Assembly (NCBI GenBank): GCA_002696705.1
Contig: NZSH01000045.1
Coordinates: forward strand, 37,479 to 50,928
DNA: 13,450 bases
Reading direction: 5' to 3'
Source of the DNA: Woeseiaceae bacterium
Lineage (GTDB): Bacteria > Acidobacteriota > Vicinamibacteria > Vicinamibacterales > UBA823
The notes under the pieces are model-generated. The model was not told where the DNA came from, ran no database searches, and saw nothing but the letters and a program-made list of their open reading frames with translations. This document shows, piece after piece, positions 6,691 to 13,450 of this stretch. Position 1 is the stretch's first letter. Every line of letters starts with the position of its first letter. The translations under genes and the position numbers were made by a program.

Positions 6691-7947
6691 TTATTCAGTC
6701 GCTGCGTTGTCTTCTGCCAAGACCCATTTCTGAAGGCGTCGGCCTCGGTTGACCTCACCAGTATAAAGGTTGCCTTGGGAGTCAACGACCAATCGGTGAA
6801 TCCAATGGAATTCACCAGCGCCATGGCCACGACGGCCAAATGAGCCGAGGATTTCCAGGGTGGCCCGTTGTACGATCCAGACCCGTTGGTTTGTGCCATC
6901 GGCGACGTATAGGAACGTCTGTTGTTCGTCCGGAGACACGTCCACATCCCACGCGCTACCTTCACCCATGGTGGCTTTTTCAATGACCACTTCGTCCACG
7001 TACGTGCCGTCTCGCTGGAAGACCTGTACTCGACTGTTGGTGCGATCCGCGACGTACACAAGACCGTCATCCGTTAAGCGAAGTCCGTGAACGATGTTGA
7101 ATTCTTGTGAGGGGGAACCCTCCGGATCGAATGCTTCACCGGTGTCCGCGTCCTGTCGATCTGGAGCAATCGGTGGAAAGAAACCAGAGTCGAGTAATTC
7201 GCCATCGGGTCCGGCATGGCGATACCTGCCCGCCAAATAACTGGTTCCAGCAGGGAAGTCTTGGGGTTCGTTTCCGTAGGCGCCCCAGTGACGCTTGTAC
7301 TCACCGGTGGTGGCGTCAAATACGATGACGCGTCTATTCAAGTAGCCGTCGGCAACGAACACCTCGTTCGTCTCTGGATCAATTTCCATGTCAGTGGGGT
7401 GTCCTAAGAATTCCGTATGGGCATTGCCTCCGGTTTGTCCTCGTTGTCCAATCTGGAGCAGGAACTCACCGTCCGCCGTAAATTTCAAGACCTGGTGATC
7501 ATTGGTATCTTCCCCGGCCAACCACACGTTGTTTTCGTGATCGACGAAAAGCCCATGTTCAATCTCAGGCCAGTCGTATGCTTCATCTGGGCCACCCCAA
7601 CCACGCAGGTAATTGCCTTCGGCGTCAAACTCCACGATCCACGGAGCGGGGTTACAGCATAACGAAACTGGCGGGTCTTGAGCTGCACCCAATTCGTCTT
7701 CACTGAGACTGCCAGGACGGTGAAAGACCCAGACGTGGTCTTGGGCATCAACCGCCAAACCTGCGATTTCTCCAATGAGCATGGCGTCGGGTAGCGGCTT
7801 CGGCCAGAATGGATCGACTTGATACTGGGGCATAATCGTTTCGGATGCCGCGGGAGCGGTTTCTTCCTGAACCGGCTGCCCACATCCGAGGGCGACCACG
7901 CATAAAATGGTAGCTGTACTGCAGTACAGACTATTCTTAAAACTCAT
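6691..7947 (-). CDS. NHL-propeller lipoprotein, PAL-like amidating lyase family
   Basis: A 418-residue probable lipoprotein (lipobox-like ALGC, Cys22) with an NHL six-bladed propeller. It closely resembles peptidyl-alpha-hydroxyglycine alpha-amidating lyase, which splits a hemiaminal to an amide plus glyoxylate. From recalled rat PAL, the three zinc histidines match: H151 (HQVLKF) to H585, H287 (VHGL) to H690, and H384 (IHRL) to H786. Active-site R77 (FHR) matches R533, Y202 (DGYLNRRV) matches Y654, and R306 (ADRTNSRVQVF) matches R706. However, M784 and D787 align with W382 and R385, so activity or substrate may differ. The start is ATG 7947, with AGGAGA upstream; the longer in-frame extension lacks a sensible signal. 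It is the first gene of a minus-strand operon with the PQQ dehydrogenase and a secreted hypothetical. Adjacent Cys97-Cys98 are unexplained. Confidence 0.87.
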   Translation of the reverse strand: MSFKNSLYCSTATILCVVALGCGQPVQEETAPAASETIMPQYQVDPFWPKPLPDAMLIGEIAGLAVDAQDHVWVFHRPGSLSEDELGAAQDPPVSLCCNPAPWIVEFDAEGNYLRGWGGPDEAYDWPEIEHGLFVDHENNVWLAGEDTNDHQVLKFTADGEFLLQIGQRGQTGGNAHTEFLGHPTDMEIDPETNEVFVADGYLNRRVIVFDATTGEYKRHWGAYGNEPQDFPAGTSYLAGRYRHAGPDGELLDSGFFPPIAPDRQDADTGEAFDPEGSPSQEFNIVHGLRLTDDGLVYVADRTNSRVQVFQRDGTYVDEVVIEKATMGEGSAWDVDVSPDEQQTFLYVADGTNQRVWIVQRATLEILGSFGRRGHGAGEFHWIHRLVVDSQGNLYTGEVNRGRRLQKWVLAEDNAATE

Positions 7948-7995
7948 GTTGATTCTCCTGCGTTGACGAACACGCCGTAACGGCTTTTCGTAATG

Positions 7996-8024
7996 ATCGT
8001 ATCCTGACCTGACACTTGACGCAA
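7996..8024 (-). promoter_or_regulatory. Candidate promoter of the PAL-like/PQQ operon
   Basis: On the minus strand, TTGCGT (8019-8024) and TACGAT (7996-8001) are spaced by 17 bases, with a transcript start about 40 bases before the ATG at 7947. The boxes match consensus at three and four of six positions. The rest of 7948-8234 shows a small inverted repeat, GACAC (8061-8065) and GTGTC (8076-8080), and no credible gene. Confidence 0.35.
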
Positions 8025-8234
8025 TCGCTAAGGAATTTACTATTTTACCGCTTTCCTGCTGACACATTGAATTTGGTGTCTTGTTCGAGCGTTCTTAGTA
8101 GCGTGGCTGCGGGTTGTGTGGGACATTCGAGGCCCCTCAGGCGCTGTCGTCAGAGAAGGTGTGCCAGGAGGGTAAGGCCCAAATCAGGAGTTCACGTTCA
8201 TCAGGAATCTGCCAGCGATCCGTGCATGACGTCC

Positions 8235-8819
8235 TTACGGTATGGTGACAACGAGTGCCCGGCAGTGTCTGCGGCCGATCCGTCGATACCCGTGTTTCAA
8301 TGACGCTTTGAAATACACAGAGTCACCCTTATCGAGTGTTGTTTCTTTCCCGCGAATGTAGAGTCCAAGTTTCCCTTCGAGTACGAAAATGAATTCGTCA
8401 CCTTCGTGTTTGTGCAAACGTACATCCTCGACCGGCAAGGATTCAAAGTCTGCGTAATAGGCATTAAATTTGCGTTCGGTGGCAGGGAAATCCAAGGATT
8501 CAAAATAGTACCCGACGTTTCCAATACCCACCTGTTGGGGTAATCGAACCCGTTCGTGGTTGCGCACGATTGACACCTCGCCGGCTCGATCCTTTAAGAA
8601 GTAGTCCAAGCCAAGGCTGAATACCATGGAGATTTTCAGCAACGTCGGAAGCGTTGGGTACATTTTGCCGCGTTCAATTTTTGAGAGAAGTGCGGCTGAA
8701 AGACCGGTATGGGAGGCAAGCTTGACGAGTCCCATTTTTTTCTGTACCCGGAGTGCTCGGATCTTTGGTCCGATGTCATAGCTATCAAGCATTCCACTCA
8801 ATGTTTCTGTCAAAGGCAT
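8235..8819 (-). CDS. XRE-family regulator with C-terminal cupin
   Basis: A 194-residue transcription regulator. Residues 18-72 are a lambda-repressor-like helix-turn-helix (IRALRVQKKMGLVKLASHTGLSAALLSKIERG, ending near LGLDYFL). Residues about 115-194 are a single cupin barrel, with first motif LHKHEGDEFIFVLEGKLGLYI (135-155: H136, H138, E142) and second motif GDSVYFKASLKHGYRR (165-180: H176). This XRE-cupin design usually senses a small ligand or metal and controls a neighbouring gene. GAGGA lies 7 bases before the ATG, and an internal Met10 is a weaker alternative. It is divergent from the SRPBCC/epimerase pair, and the operon encoding the PAL-like protein lies 287 bp downstream of it. Either may be its target. 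The ligand is unknown. Confidence 0.9.
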   Translation of the reverse strand: MPLTETLSGMLDSYDIGPKIRALRVQKKMGLVKLASHTGLSAALLSKIERGKMYPTLPTLLKISMVFSLGLDYFLKDRAGEVSIVRNHERVRLPQQVGIGNVGYYFESLDFPATERKFNAYYADFESLPVEDVRLHKHEGDEFIFVLEGKLGLYIRGKETTLDKGDSVYFKASLKHGYRRIGRRHCRALVVTIP

Positions 8820-8883
8820 GGCGTATCCTCGTGTTTTTCCTGAAAGTGCAATTCAAGCTGTTCGTTTTGCCTGTCGATCCCTC

Positions 8884-8927
8884 TTAGGATTAGTTTACCT
8901 AATAGGAAATAAGTTTATCTTTATAAT
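8884..8927. promoter_or_regulatory. Divergent control region: inverted repeat and perfect TATAAT
   Basis: This AT-rich stretch lies between the XRE-cupin gene and the SRPBCC gene. TTAGG (8884-8888) and CCTAA (8898-8902) form an inverted repeat, followed by the small palindrome CCTA-A-TAGG (8898-8906). Both are plausible operator half-sites for the regulator. On the plus strand a perfect TATAAT is at 8922-8927, ending 8 bases before the ATG at 8936, with no recognisable -35 at 16-18 bases. Confidence 0.45.
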
Positions 8928-8935
8928 AGAAAATA

Positions 8936-9469
8936 ATGGAGTCACGAATCAAAGAAATGATGAAGATTTGGCAGGCCGATGGCCACCGGTGGCTCTCATG
9001 CGAGCAACGGATAAAGGCCCCATTGGCCGAGGTGTTTCCATTTTTCTCGACAGCACGGAACTTGGAGCGCTTGACGCCGCCATTTCTTCGTTTCCGAATT
9101 CGACGCATCTCATCGGAACCCCTAGGGGCTGGTGCACTCATTGACTATTCGCTCACACTTCATCCCCTGCCGGTCCGGTGGCGGACACGCATCGAACATT
9201 GGGACCCGCCACATCAATTCGTTGATCTGCAGATTCGGGGTCCGTTCAAGCTGTGGCGGCACACACATACCTTCCGTGCTGCCGGTGAAGACACGGTGAT
9301 TACCGATACGGTCCAGTTCAATCTGTACTGCGAACCCTTGCTCGCCATGACACCATTGCCCGCTTGGATTGAACGCGACCTGCGAGACATTTTCGAATAT
9401 CGGCAGCGTGAGATCCTCAAGGTGTTTGAGGCTGATGCGGGCAGGTCTCACATGGACGACGAGCGGTAG
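8936..9469 (+). CDS. SRPBCC (START-like) ligand-binding protein
   Basis: A 177-residue cytosolic protein of the SRPBCC/Bet v1-like fold, which binds hydrophobic or aromatic ligands in a deep cavity. Characteristic blocks are EQRIKAPLAEVFPFFSTARNLERLTPPFLRFRI (about 23-55), GALIDYSLTLHPLPVRWRTRIEHWDPPHQFVD (about 66-97) and RGPFKLWRHTHTF (100-112). Members of this subgroup are often next to, or fused with, TIGR01777 epimerase-like proteins, exactly the neighbour found 37 bp downstream. No Shine-Dalgarno is visible before ATG 8936, and a perfect TATAAT lies 8 bases upstream, so the message may be leaderless. In-frame ATGs at 8957 and 8960 are alternative starts. The ligand and pathway are unknown. 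Confidence 0.85.
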   Translation: MESRIKEMMKIWQADGHRWLSCEQRIKAPLAEVFPFFSTARNLERLTPPFLRFRIRRISSEPLGAGALIDYSLTLHPLPVRWRTRIEHWDPPHQFVDLQIRGPFKLWRHTHTFRAAGEDTVITDTVQFNLYCEPLLAMTPLPAWIERDLRDIFEYRQREILKVFEADAGRSHMDDER

Positions 9470-9506
9470 CTCGCCCTGATAACATATTTGGTATGGAGGC
9501 AAACAG

Positions 9507-10403
9507 ATGCGTGTAGCGATGACCGGTGCCACGGGATTAGTTGGTTCGTCGTTGGTTCCGCTGCTTGAAAGCAATGGATATCAGGTGACTCCACTTCGAC
9601 GTGGACCGTGTGACGACAGTACGACTCCTAGTTGGAATCCCCTAAATGGAGACCTGTCCGGTGCTGCGGTCGATGGAGCCGACGCCGTGATACATCTAGC
9701 TGGCGAGAACATTGCCGGTGGCCGGTGGACGAAGGCACGAAAAGCGCGAATCCGCGATAGCCGTGTTGATGGCACACGTCATCTCTCTGAGGCGCTCGCT
9801 CGTCTGGAGCGGCCACCGAAGACGCTGATTGTGGCGTCTGCTGTCGGGTTTTATGGCGACCGTGGTGAGGAGTGTGTGCACGAACAGTCCAGTGCAGGTA
9901 CTGGCTTCTTGCCAGAGGTGTGTCAGGCGTGGGAGGCGGCTGCTGAGCCGGCGAAAAGCCGAGGGATTCGCGTGGTTCAGTTGCGCATTGGAATTGTGTT
10001 AACGCCAGCAGGAGGGGCGCTCGGAAAAATGTTGCTCCCGTTCAAACTTGGGCTCGGGGGTGTACTGGGGTCCGGTCAGCAGTACATGAGCTGGGTTGCG
10101 CTCGATGATGTGTTGAGCAGCGTCCTGCATGCATTAGGCACGGAGTCGTTGACAGGACCCGTCAATGTCGTGGCGCCACACGCTGTCACGAATAAGGAAT
10201 TTACAAAAACGCTGGGTCGTGTCTTACGACGCCCCACGTTCTTTCCGGTGCCTGGATTTGCGGCTCGGATACTCTTTGGTGAAATGGCGGATGCTCTGCT
10301 ACTGGCCAGTACGTATGTTGAGCCAAGGCGTCTACAGAGTACTGGATTTGTGTTCGGGTATCCCGCACTGGAACCGGCGCTGAAACATGTCATTTCAAAC
10401 TGA
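9507..10403 (+). CDS. TIGR01777 family NAD(P)-dependent epimerase-like protein
   Basis: A 298-residue extended short-chain dehydrogenase/reductase of the TIGR01777 (YfcH/SDR39U1) family. The N-terminal nucleotide-binding motif GATGLVG is at residues 7-13. Family signatures HLAGENI (63-69), RWTKARKARIRDSRV (73-87), SAVGFYGDRG (111-120), QLRIGIVL and MSWVALDDV follow in order. Length is normal for the family (about 300). GGAGG lies 7 bases before the ATG. It follows the SRPBCC gene by 37 bp and is probably in one operon with it; that pairing is common across bacteria. The physiological substrate of this family is not known. E. coli yfcH is a distant relative, but I do not assign the symbol. Confidence 0.93.
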   Translation: MRVAMTGATGLVGSSLVPLLESNGYQVTPLRRGPCDDSTTPSWNPLNGDLSGAAVDGADAVIHLAGENIAGGRWTKARKARIRDSRVDGTRHLSEALARLERPPKTLIVASAVGFYGDRGEECVHEQSSAGTGFLPEVCQAWEAAAEPAKSRGIRVVQLRIGIVLTPAGGALGKMLLPFKLGLGGVLGSGQQYMSWVALDDVLSSVLHALGTESLTGPVNVVAPHAVTNKEFTKTLGRVLRRPTFFPVPGFAARILFGEMADALLLASTYVEPRRLQSTGFVFGYPALEPALKHVISN

Positions 10404-10436
10404 ATTGAGAGATAATCATTCTTTTTGGAGGTCATA

Positions 10437-10757
10437 ATGTCGACAACCGTACATGTCACAGTCAAAACCAAGGCAGATAGTTTTGACGCGATGCATAACT
10501 ACGCAAAAGAAGATTTAGCGTTTACTAGAGAATTTGAAGGCTGCCATTCTATTCACGCTAGTTCTGATAAAGCGACGAACACGATCAAAATGGTGTCGGT
10601 CTGGGATAGCAAAGAGGCCTATATGGCTTACTTCGAAAAACGAGGTGAACGCAGCGGTGACAAATTTGCCGCATGGTTAGAGCCAGACGGTATCACCCTC
10701 GAATTCCATACTACGGATGATTGGGGATACGGGGCGGACTACACTCCGAAGAAATAA
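10437..10757 (+). CDS. Small ABM-like (dimeric alpha/beta barrel) protein
   Basis: A 106-residue cytosolic protein resembling the antibiotic biosynthesis monooxygenase (ABM) domain. An N-terminal strand TTVHVTVKTKA is followed by a helix, then EGCHSIHASSDKATNTIKMVSVWDSKEAYMAYFEKR (about 34-69), the usual second strand-helix half. ABM proteins are generally dimers, and their activity cannot be predicted from this signature. GGAGG lies 5 bases before the ATG. It sits 33 bp after the epimerase-like gene, so it could be read through from that operon. It is relatively AT-rich (23 G+C in 10501-10560), unlike the genes further right. A hairpin follows it. Confidence 0.75.
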   Translation: MSTTVHVTVKTKADSFDAMHNYAKEDLAFTREFEGCHSIHASSDKATNTIKMVSVWDSKEAYMAYFEKRGERSGDKFAAWLEPDGITLEFHTTDDWGYGADYTPKK

Positions 10758-10786
10758 GTACCAGACGGGTGTGCAATGTTAAATAG

Positions 10787-10818
10787 CCAGCGCTGCGATG
10801 CAGCCTGGACCTTCTTTT
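10787..10818 (+). terminator. Putative hairpin terminator after the ABM-like gene
   Basis: CCAG-(C)-GCTGC (10787-10796, one bulged C) pairs with GCAGC-CTGG (10800-10808) around a GAT loop. The T-rich stretch CTTCTTTT (10811-10818) follows. The bulge and interrupted T-run make it a moderate terminator. It may instead structure the leader of the next gene, whose AGGAGA ribosome site starts at 10821. Confidence 0.45.
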
Positions 10819-10833
10819 AAAGGAGAACGAACG

Positions 10834-11256
10834 ATGTCCTCGATTACAGAGATCGCTCACACATTCTTTGAGGCCTGTGAGACAGGCAAAGGCTGGGAGG
10901 GATGCAGCGAACACTGCACTGCCGACGCGACTTTCTCTGCGCAAGCCGAACCGCTCCTCGACGTGAAGAGCGTGGAACAGTATGCCGAGTGGATGAAGCA
11001 CGCGTTCACGTTCCTGCCCGATGCAGGATATGAAATCAAGTCGTTCGCGACTGATGAGGAGCGGAGGTCAGTCTGCGCGTATGCCGTGTTCTCTGCCACG
11101 CATACGGGAGAAGGTGGCCCGTGCCCACCGACGGGAAAGAGTACGTCGACGGATTATGTCTACGTCATGGAGTTCGACGAAGACAACAAGGTCCGACACG
11201 TGACGAAGATTTGGCATGCGGGATTGGCTATGAAGGACCTTGGTTGGCTCGGGTAG
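10834..11256 (+). CDS. NTF2-like (SnoaL-type) protein
   Basis: A 140-residue protein of the NTF2-like/SnoaL fold. It has an N-terminal helix (SITEIAHTFFEACETGKGWEG), the ADATFSAQAEPL segment (30-41), a conserved-looking YAEWMKHAFTFLPDAGYEI (50-67), a central sheet VCAYAVFSATHTGEGGPCPPTGKSTSTDYVYVMEF, and a terminal KIWHAG strand (126-131). Relatives include ester cyclases, dehydratases and hydrolases, so the reaction cannot be assigned. The start ATG is chosen because AGGAGA lies 7 bases before it; a longer frame starts at 10798 inside the upstream hairpin. It precedes the formiminotransferase-cyclodeaminase gene by 49 bp and may be co-transcribed, though no histidine-degradation role is known for it. 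Confidence 0.82.
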   Translation: MSSITEIAHTFFEACETGKGWEGCSEHCTADATFSAQAEPLLDVKSVEQYAEWMKHAFTFLPDAGYEIKSFATDEERRSVCAYAVFSATHTGEGGPCPPTGKSTSTDYVYVMEFDEDNKVRHVTKIWHAGLAMKDLGWLG

Positions 11257-11305
11257 GCGCCGTCCTAAACCGACGAATCTCTTGACTGTCAATGGAACTG
11301 ATGCC

Positions 11306-12979
11306 GTGAGCCAACTCATCGAATGTGTTCCGAACTTTTCTGAAGGCATCGACGTAGCCGTGATCAAGCAGATCACCGATGCCATCGAAGCGGTCGATGG
11401 GGTGACGCTCCTGGATGTGGATCCAGGCGCTGACACCAACCGAACGGTCGTGACGTTTGTCGGAGCGCCCGAGCCAGTGATCGAGGCAGCAGTGCGGGCT
11501 GCCGCCAACGCCAAGGAGCTCATTGACATGCGCACCCACACGGGTGCACATCCCCGATTTGGCGCGATGGACGTGTGCCCGCTCGTTCCCGTCGCCAACA
11601 TCACGATGGACGAGGTCGTATCGTACGCCCACCGGCTTGCCGAACGGTTAGGCCAGGAGGTTGGCATCTCAGGATTCTTGTATGAGTACGCCGCCAAGAC
11701 CGCCGAACGACGCAATCTGGCGACCTGTCGGGCGGGCGAATACGAAGCGCTGCGGGAACGTTTGTCCGATCCCGCGTGGAAGACTGACTTCGGACCGGGC
11801 ACGTTCGATCCCGCGTACGGTGTGACGGCTGTTGGCGCTCGAGACTTTCTGGTTGCCTACAACGTGAATCTCAATACCACGAGTACGCGTCGGGCGAACG
11901 CCATTGCCTTCGACGTTCGCGAGAAGGGTCGAGTGAAGACCATCGACGGCACGGCGGTTCTAGACAAGCAGGGTAACAAAGTCTGGCAACCCGGCTCCCT
12001 AAAGTGCGTGAAGGGCATCGGTTGGTTCATCGAAGAGTACGGCATTGCACAGATCTCGATGAACCTGACGAACATCTCGGTTACGCCCGTGCACGTTGCC
12101 TTCGACGAATGCTGTGAGCGGGCGCGGGCGCGCGGGATACGGGTGACGGGCTCCGAGGTTGTGGGCCTTGTGCCGCTAGCTTCCATGCTCGAAGCCGGCA
12201 AGTACTTTCTCCGCAAGCAGCAGCGGTCTGTAGGCGTGTCGGATGCAGAGCTCATCAAGATTGCTCTGAAGTCCATGGGTCTCGATGAGCTCAAGGTGTT
12301 CAACCCTCAAGAGAAGATCATTGAGTACGCCGTGGCCAGCCGGAGTAATGCGAACCGACTCGTAGACAAAACGCTTGAGGCGTTCGTGTACGAGACGGCG
12401 TCGGAGTCGCCAACACCTGGCGGTGGCTCGATATCCGCGATCATGGGCTCACTGGCCGCAGCGCTCGCCACGATGGTGGCCAACCTGAGCGCCCATAAAC
12501 GCGGATGGGACGACCGATGGGAAGAGTTCTCCGACTGGGCGGAGAAGGGTAAGGCCTTGCACGATGAAATCCTGTCGCTCGTGGATGCTGACGCTGATGC
12601 GTTCAAGAAGGTGATGCAGACCTACGGCTTGCCGAAGGACTCCGAAGCCGATCAGGCGGCTCGCCACCAGGCCATTCAGGAGGCGACCAAGGGTGCCATT
12701 GAGGTTCCGCTACGCATCATGCAGAGGTCCCTTGATTGCTTCGAGGTCATTCGGGCGATGGCGGAGTCGGGATTGCCTGCCAGCCAGTCCGACGTTGGAG
12801 TGGCGGCCCTCGCCGCTCGAGCTGGCGTCATGGGAGGGTTTCTTAACGTGAAGGTCAACATGAAGGATCTCGACGACCACACGTGGGTCGACGAGAAATT
12901 GGCGGAAGGCCAGCGACTTCAGGATGCAGCAATCGCTGCGGAGAAGGCTGTTCTCGAGATTGTTGGTGACAAGATCTGA
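11306..12979 (+). CDS. ftcD: Formiminotransferase-cyclodeaminase, bifunctional
   Basis: A 557-residue cytosolic fusion enzyme of histidine and one-carbon metabolism. The N-terminal part transfers the formimino group from N-formimino-glutamate to tetrahydrofolate (EC 2.1.2.5). The C-terminal part releases ammonia to give methenyl-tetrahydrofolate (EC 4.3.1.4). The formiminotransferase N-domain is residues about 1-180 (CVPNFSEG 7-14; THTGAHPRFGAMDVCPLVP 77-95, with H82 at the recalled catalytic His position). The C-domain is about 181-305. The cyclodeaminase is about 350-550 (SPTPGGGSISAIMGSLAAALATMV 368-391; LVDADADAF 425-433). Length is close to the animal FTCD (about 541). The start is probably GTG 11306, which yields the family-like MSQLIECVPNFSEG. 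The ribosome site is weak, and a longer frame from 11240 would overlap the previous gene. No other hut genes are in the window. It is markedly GC-rich (41 G+C in 11701-11760). Confidence 0.95.
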   Translation: MSQLIECVPNFSEGIDVAVIKQITDAIEAVDGVTLLDVDPGADTNRTVVTFVGAPEPVIEAAVRAAANAKELIDMRTHTGAHPRFGAMDVCPLVPVANITMDEVVSYAHRLAERLGQEVGISGFLYEYAAKTAERRNLATCRAGEYEALRERLSDPAWKTDFGPGTFDPAYGVTAVGARDFLVAYNVNLNTTSTRRANAIAFDVREKGRVKTIDGTAVLDKQGNKVWQPGSLKCVKGIGWFIEEYGIAQISMNLTNISVTPVHVAFDECCERARARGIRVTGSEVVGLVPLASMLEAGKYFLRKQQRSVGVSDAELIKIALKSMGLDELKVFNPQEKIIEYAVASRSNANRLVDKTLEAFVYETASESPTPGGGSISAIMGSLAAALATMVANLSAHKRGWDDRWEEFSDWAEKGKALHDEILSLVDADADAFKKVMQTYGLPKDSEADQAARHQAIQEATKGAIEVPLRIMQRSLDCFEVIRAMAESGLPASQSDVGVAALAARAGVMGGFLNVKVNMKDLDDHTWVDEKLAEGQRLQDAAIAAEKAVLEIVGDKI

Positions 12980-12991
12980 CCGTGCGACTTG

Positions 12992-13020
12992 AAGGGGCGC
13001 CAATCATCGTCGCCCTTTTT
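12992..13020 (+). terminator. Rho-independent terminator after ftcD
   Basis: AAGGGGCG (12992-12999) pairs with CGCCCTTT (13011-13018), one G-U pair included, around an 11-base loop. A TTTTT run (13016-13020) completes it. It starts 12 bases after the ftcD stop and points along the plus strand. Confidence 0.82.
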
Positions 13021-13024
13021 CCTA

Positions 13025-13243
13025 TTAATCGGTCGTTGGTGGATCGTTAGTCAAAGGCCGACAAGTCATATCTTGACTGCCACACCCCCACACCTGACCG
13101 GTCACGGTGTCAATTTTCCAGACTCCAGCGCCAGAACTCGATGTGAATTGGTAGCGACCATTCCAGCCGACCAGAAAATACGACACTACGAACAGGAACG
13201 TGGCAATCAACAGGCCGTTAACGAAGTATTTGTTGTCCGTCAT
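13025..13243 (-). CDS. Small single-pass membrane protein
   Basis: A 72-residue hypothetical. One transmembrane segment lies at about residues 7-25 (FVNGLLIATFLFVVSYFLV). It is followed by RYQFTSSSGAGVWKIDTVTGQVWGCGSQDMTC (29-60), with two cysteines that could pair. The 'VWKIDTVTGQVWxC' block resembles short modules in many small bacterial membrane proteins of unknown role. GGAGG lies 6 bases before the ATG, which decides this start over a longer in-frame extension to 13357. It converges on ftcD; the ftcD terminator sits just beyond its stop. Nothing else is recognised from 13244 to the end of the window. Confidence 0.75.
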   Translation of the reverse strand: MTDNKYFVNGLLIATFLFVVSYFLVGWNGRYQFTSSSGAGVWKIDTVTGQVWGCGSQDMTCRPLTNDPPTTD

Positions 13244-13450
13244 AACCCCTCCAGTCAATAGTCGATCGGTTGCGCTCACTAAATTTTTCTTATTCGTTTT
13301 TGACCGCAATCCCCTGCATCTCAAATCGCAGACCAAATAGAAGTGGTGCTGAGCCAAGAAACGCTCTGGGAGGCAAGTTCTTTGAAAAATAGCTTCTATA
13401 AACCTCGTTGAAATCCGAGTACAAGTTCAAGTCAGTACAGTAAATGGTCA

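Noticed and set aside
7948..8067. N-terminal extension of the PAL-like lipoprotein
   Set aside because: It would bury the lipoprotein signal under 40 charged residues. AGGAGA sits right before ATG 7947.
8016..8303. Plus-strand 95-codon frame between the regulator and the lipoprotein gene
   Set aside because: Its composition is Arg/Ser/Cys-rich, it has no motif, and it overlaps the end of the XRE-cupin gene. It looks like a chance frame.
13244..13357. N-terminal extension of the small membrane protein
   Set aside because: GGAGG precedes ATG 13243, and the extension has no recognisable features.
1..13450. CRISPR arrays, tRNA or rRNA genes, transposases
   Set aside because: No regularly spaced repeats, tRNA-like cloverleaf sequence, rRNA-like stretch or transposase frame was seen. 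tRNA absence was judged by eye only.

Overview
The window carries 13 protein-coding genes, with GC content varying along its length. Many products are exported: Sec and Tat signals, one lipoprotein, a periplasmic c-type haem domain and a PQQ enzyme. This points to a Gram-negative (diderm) aerobic heterotroph. The mix of a cytochrome c/copper monooxygenase fusion, a secreted QCCWTN-type hypothetical, an NHL amidating-lyase-like lipoprotein and a fused formiminotransferase-cyclodeaminase most resembles Acidobacteriota (Vicinamibacteria-like) genomes. That placement is an inference from memory, not a measured one.

Region 1 (1-1166): a Tat-exported DsrE-like protein on the minus strand. It is separated by a repeat-rich intergenic region from a divergent plus-strand set.

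Region 2 (1167-4756): three plus-strand genes for exported proteins. They are a cytochrome c fused to a peptidylglycine-hydroxylase-type dicopper monooxygenase with all six copper ligands recognisable, a conserved hypothetical with an adjacent Cys-Cys, and a carboxypeptidase-regulatory-like/TPR protein. The set ends at a strong intrinsic terminator.

Region 3 (4816-7947): a convergent minus-strand operon, read from high to low coordinates. It encodes an NHL beta-propeller lipoprotein closely resembling peptidyl-alpha-hydroxyglycine alpha-amidating lyase (PAL), a soluble PQQ aldose-type dehydrogenase 32 bp behind it, and a small secreted hypothetical.

Region 4 (8235-10403): a minus-strand XRE/cupin regulator diverges from a plus-strand pair encoding an SRPBCC protein and a TIGR01777 epimerase-like protein.

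Region 5 (10437-13243): an ABM-like small protein, an NTF2-like protein, a bifunctional formiminotransferase-cyclodeaminase in visibly more GC-rich DNA, a terminator, and a minus-strand small membrane protein.

The most interesting feature is that homologues of both halves of animal peptidylglycine alpha-amidating monooxygenase (the hydroxylase PHM and the lyase PAL) lie as separate exported proteins within 7 kb. A PQQ dehydrogenase is the operon partner of the lyase-like protein. A periplasmic 'hydroxylate, cleave, oxidise' pathway is a testable inference. However, the PHM substrate-carboxylate residues and one PAL active-site Asp are replaced, so the substrate is probably not an ordinary C-terminal glycine peptide.
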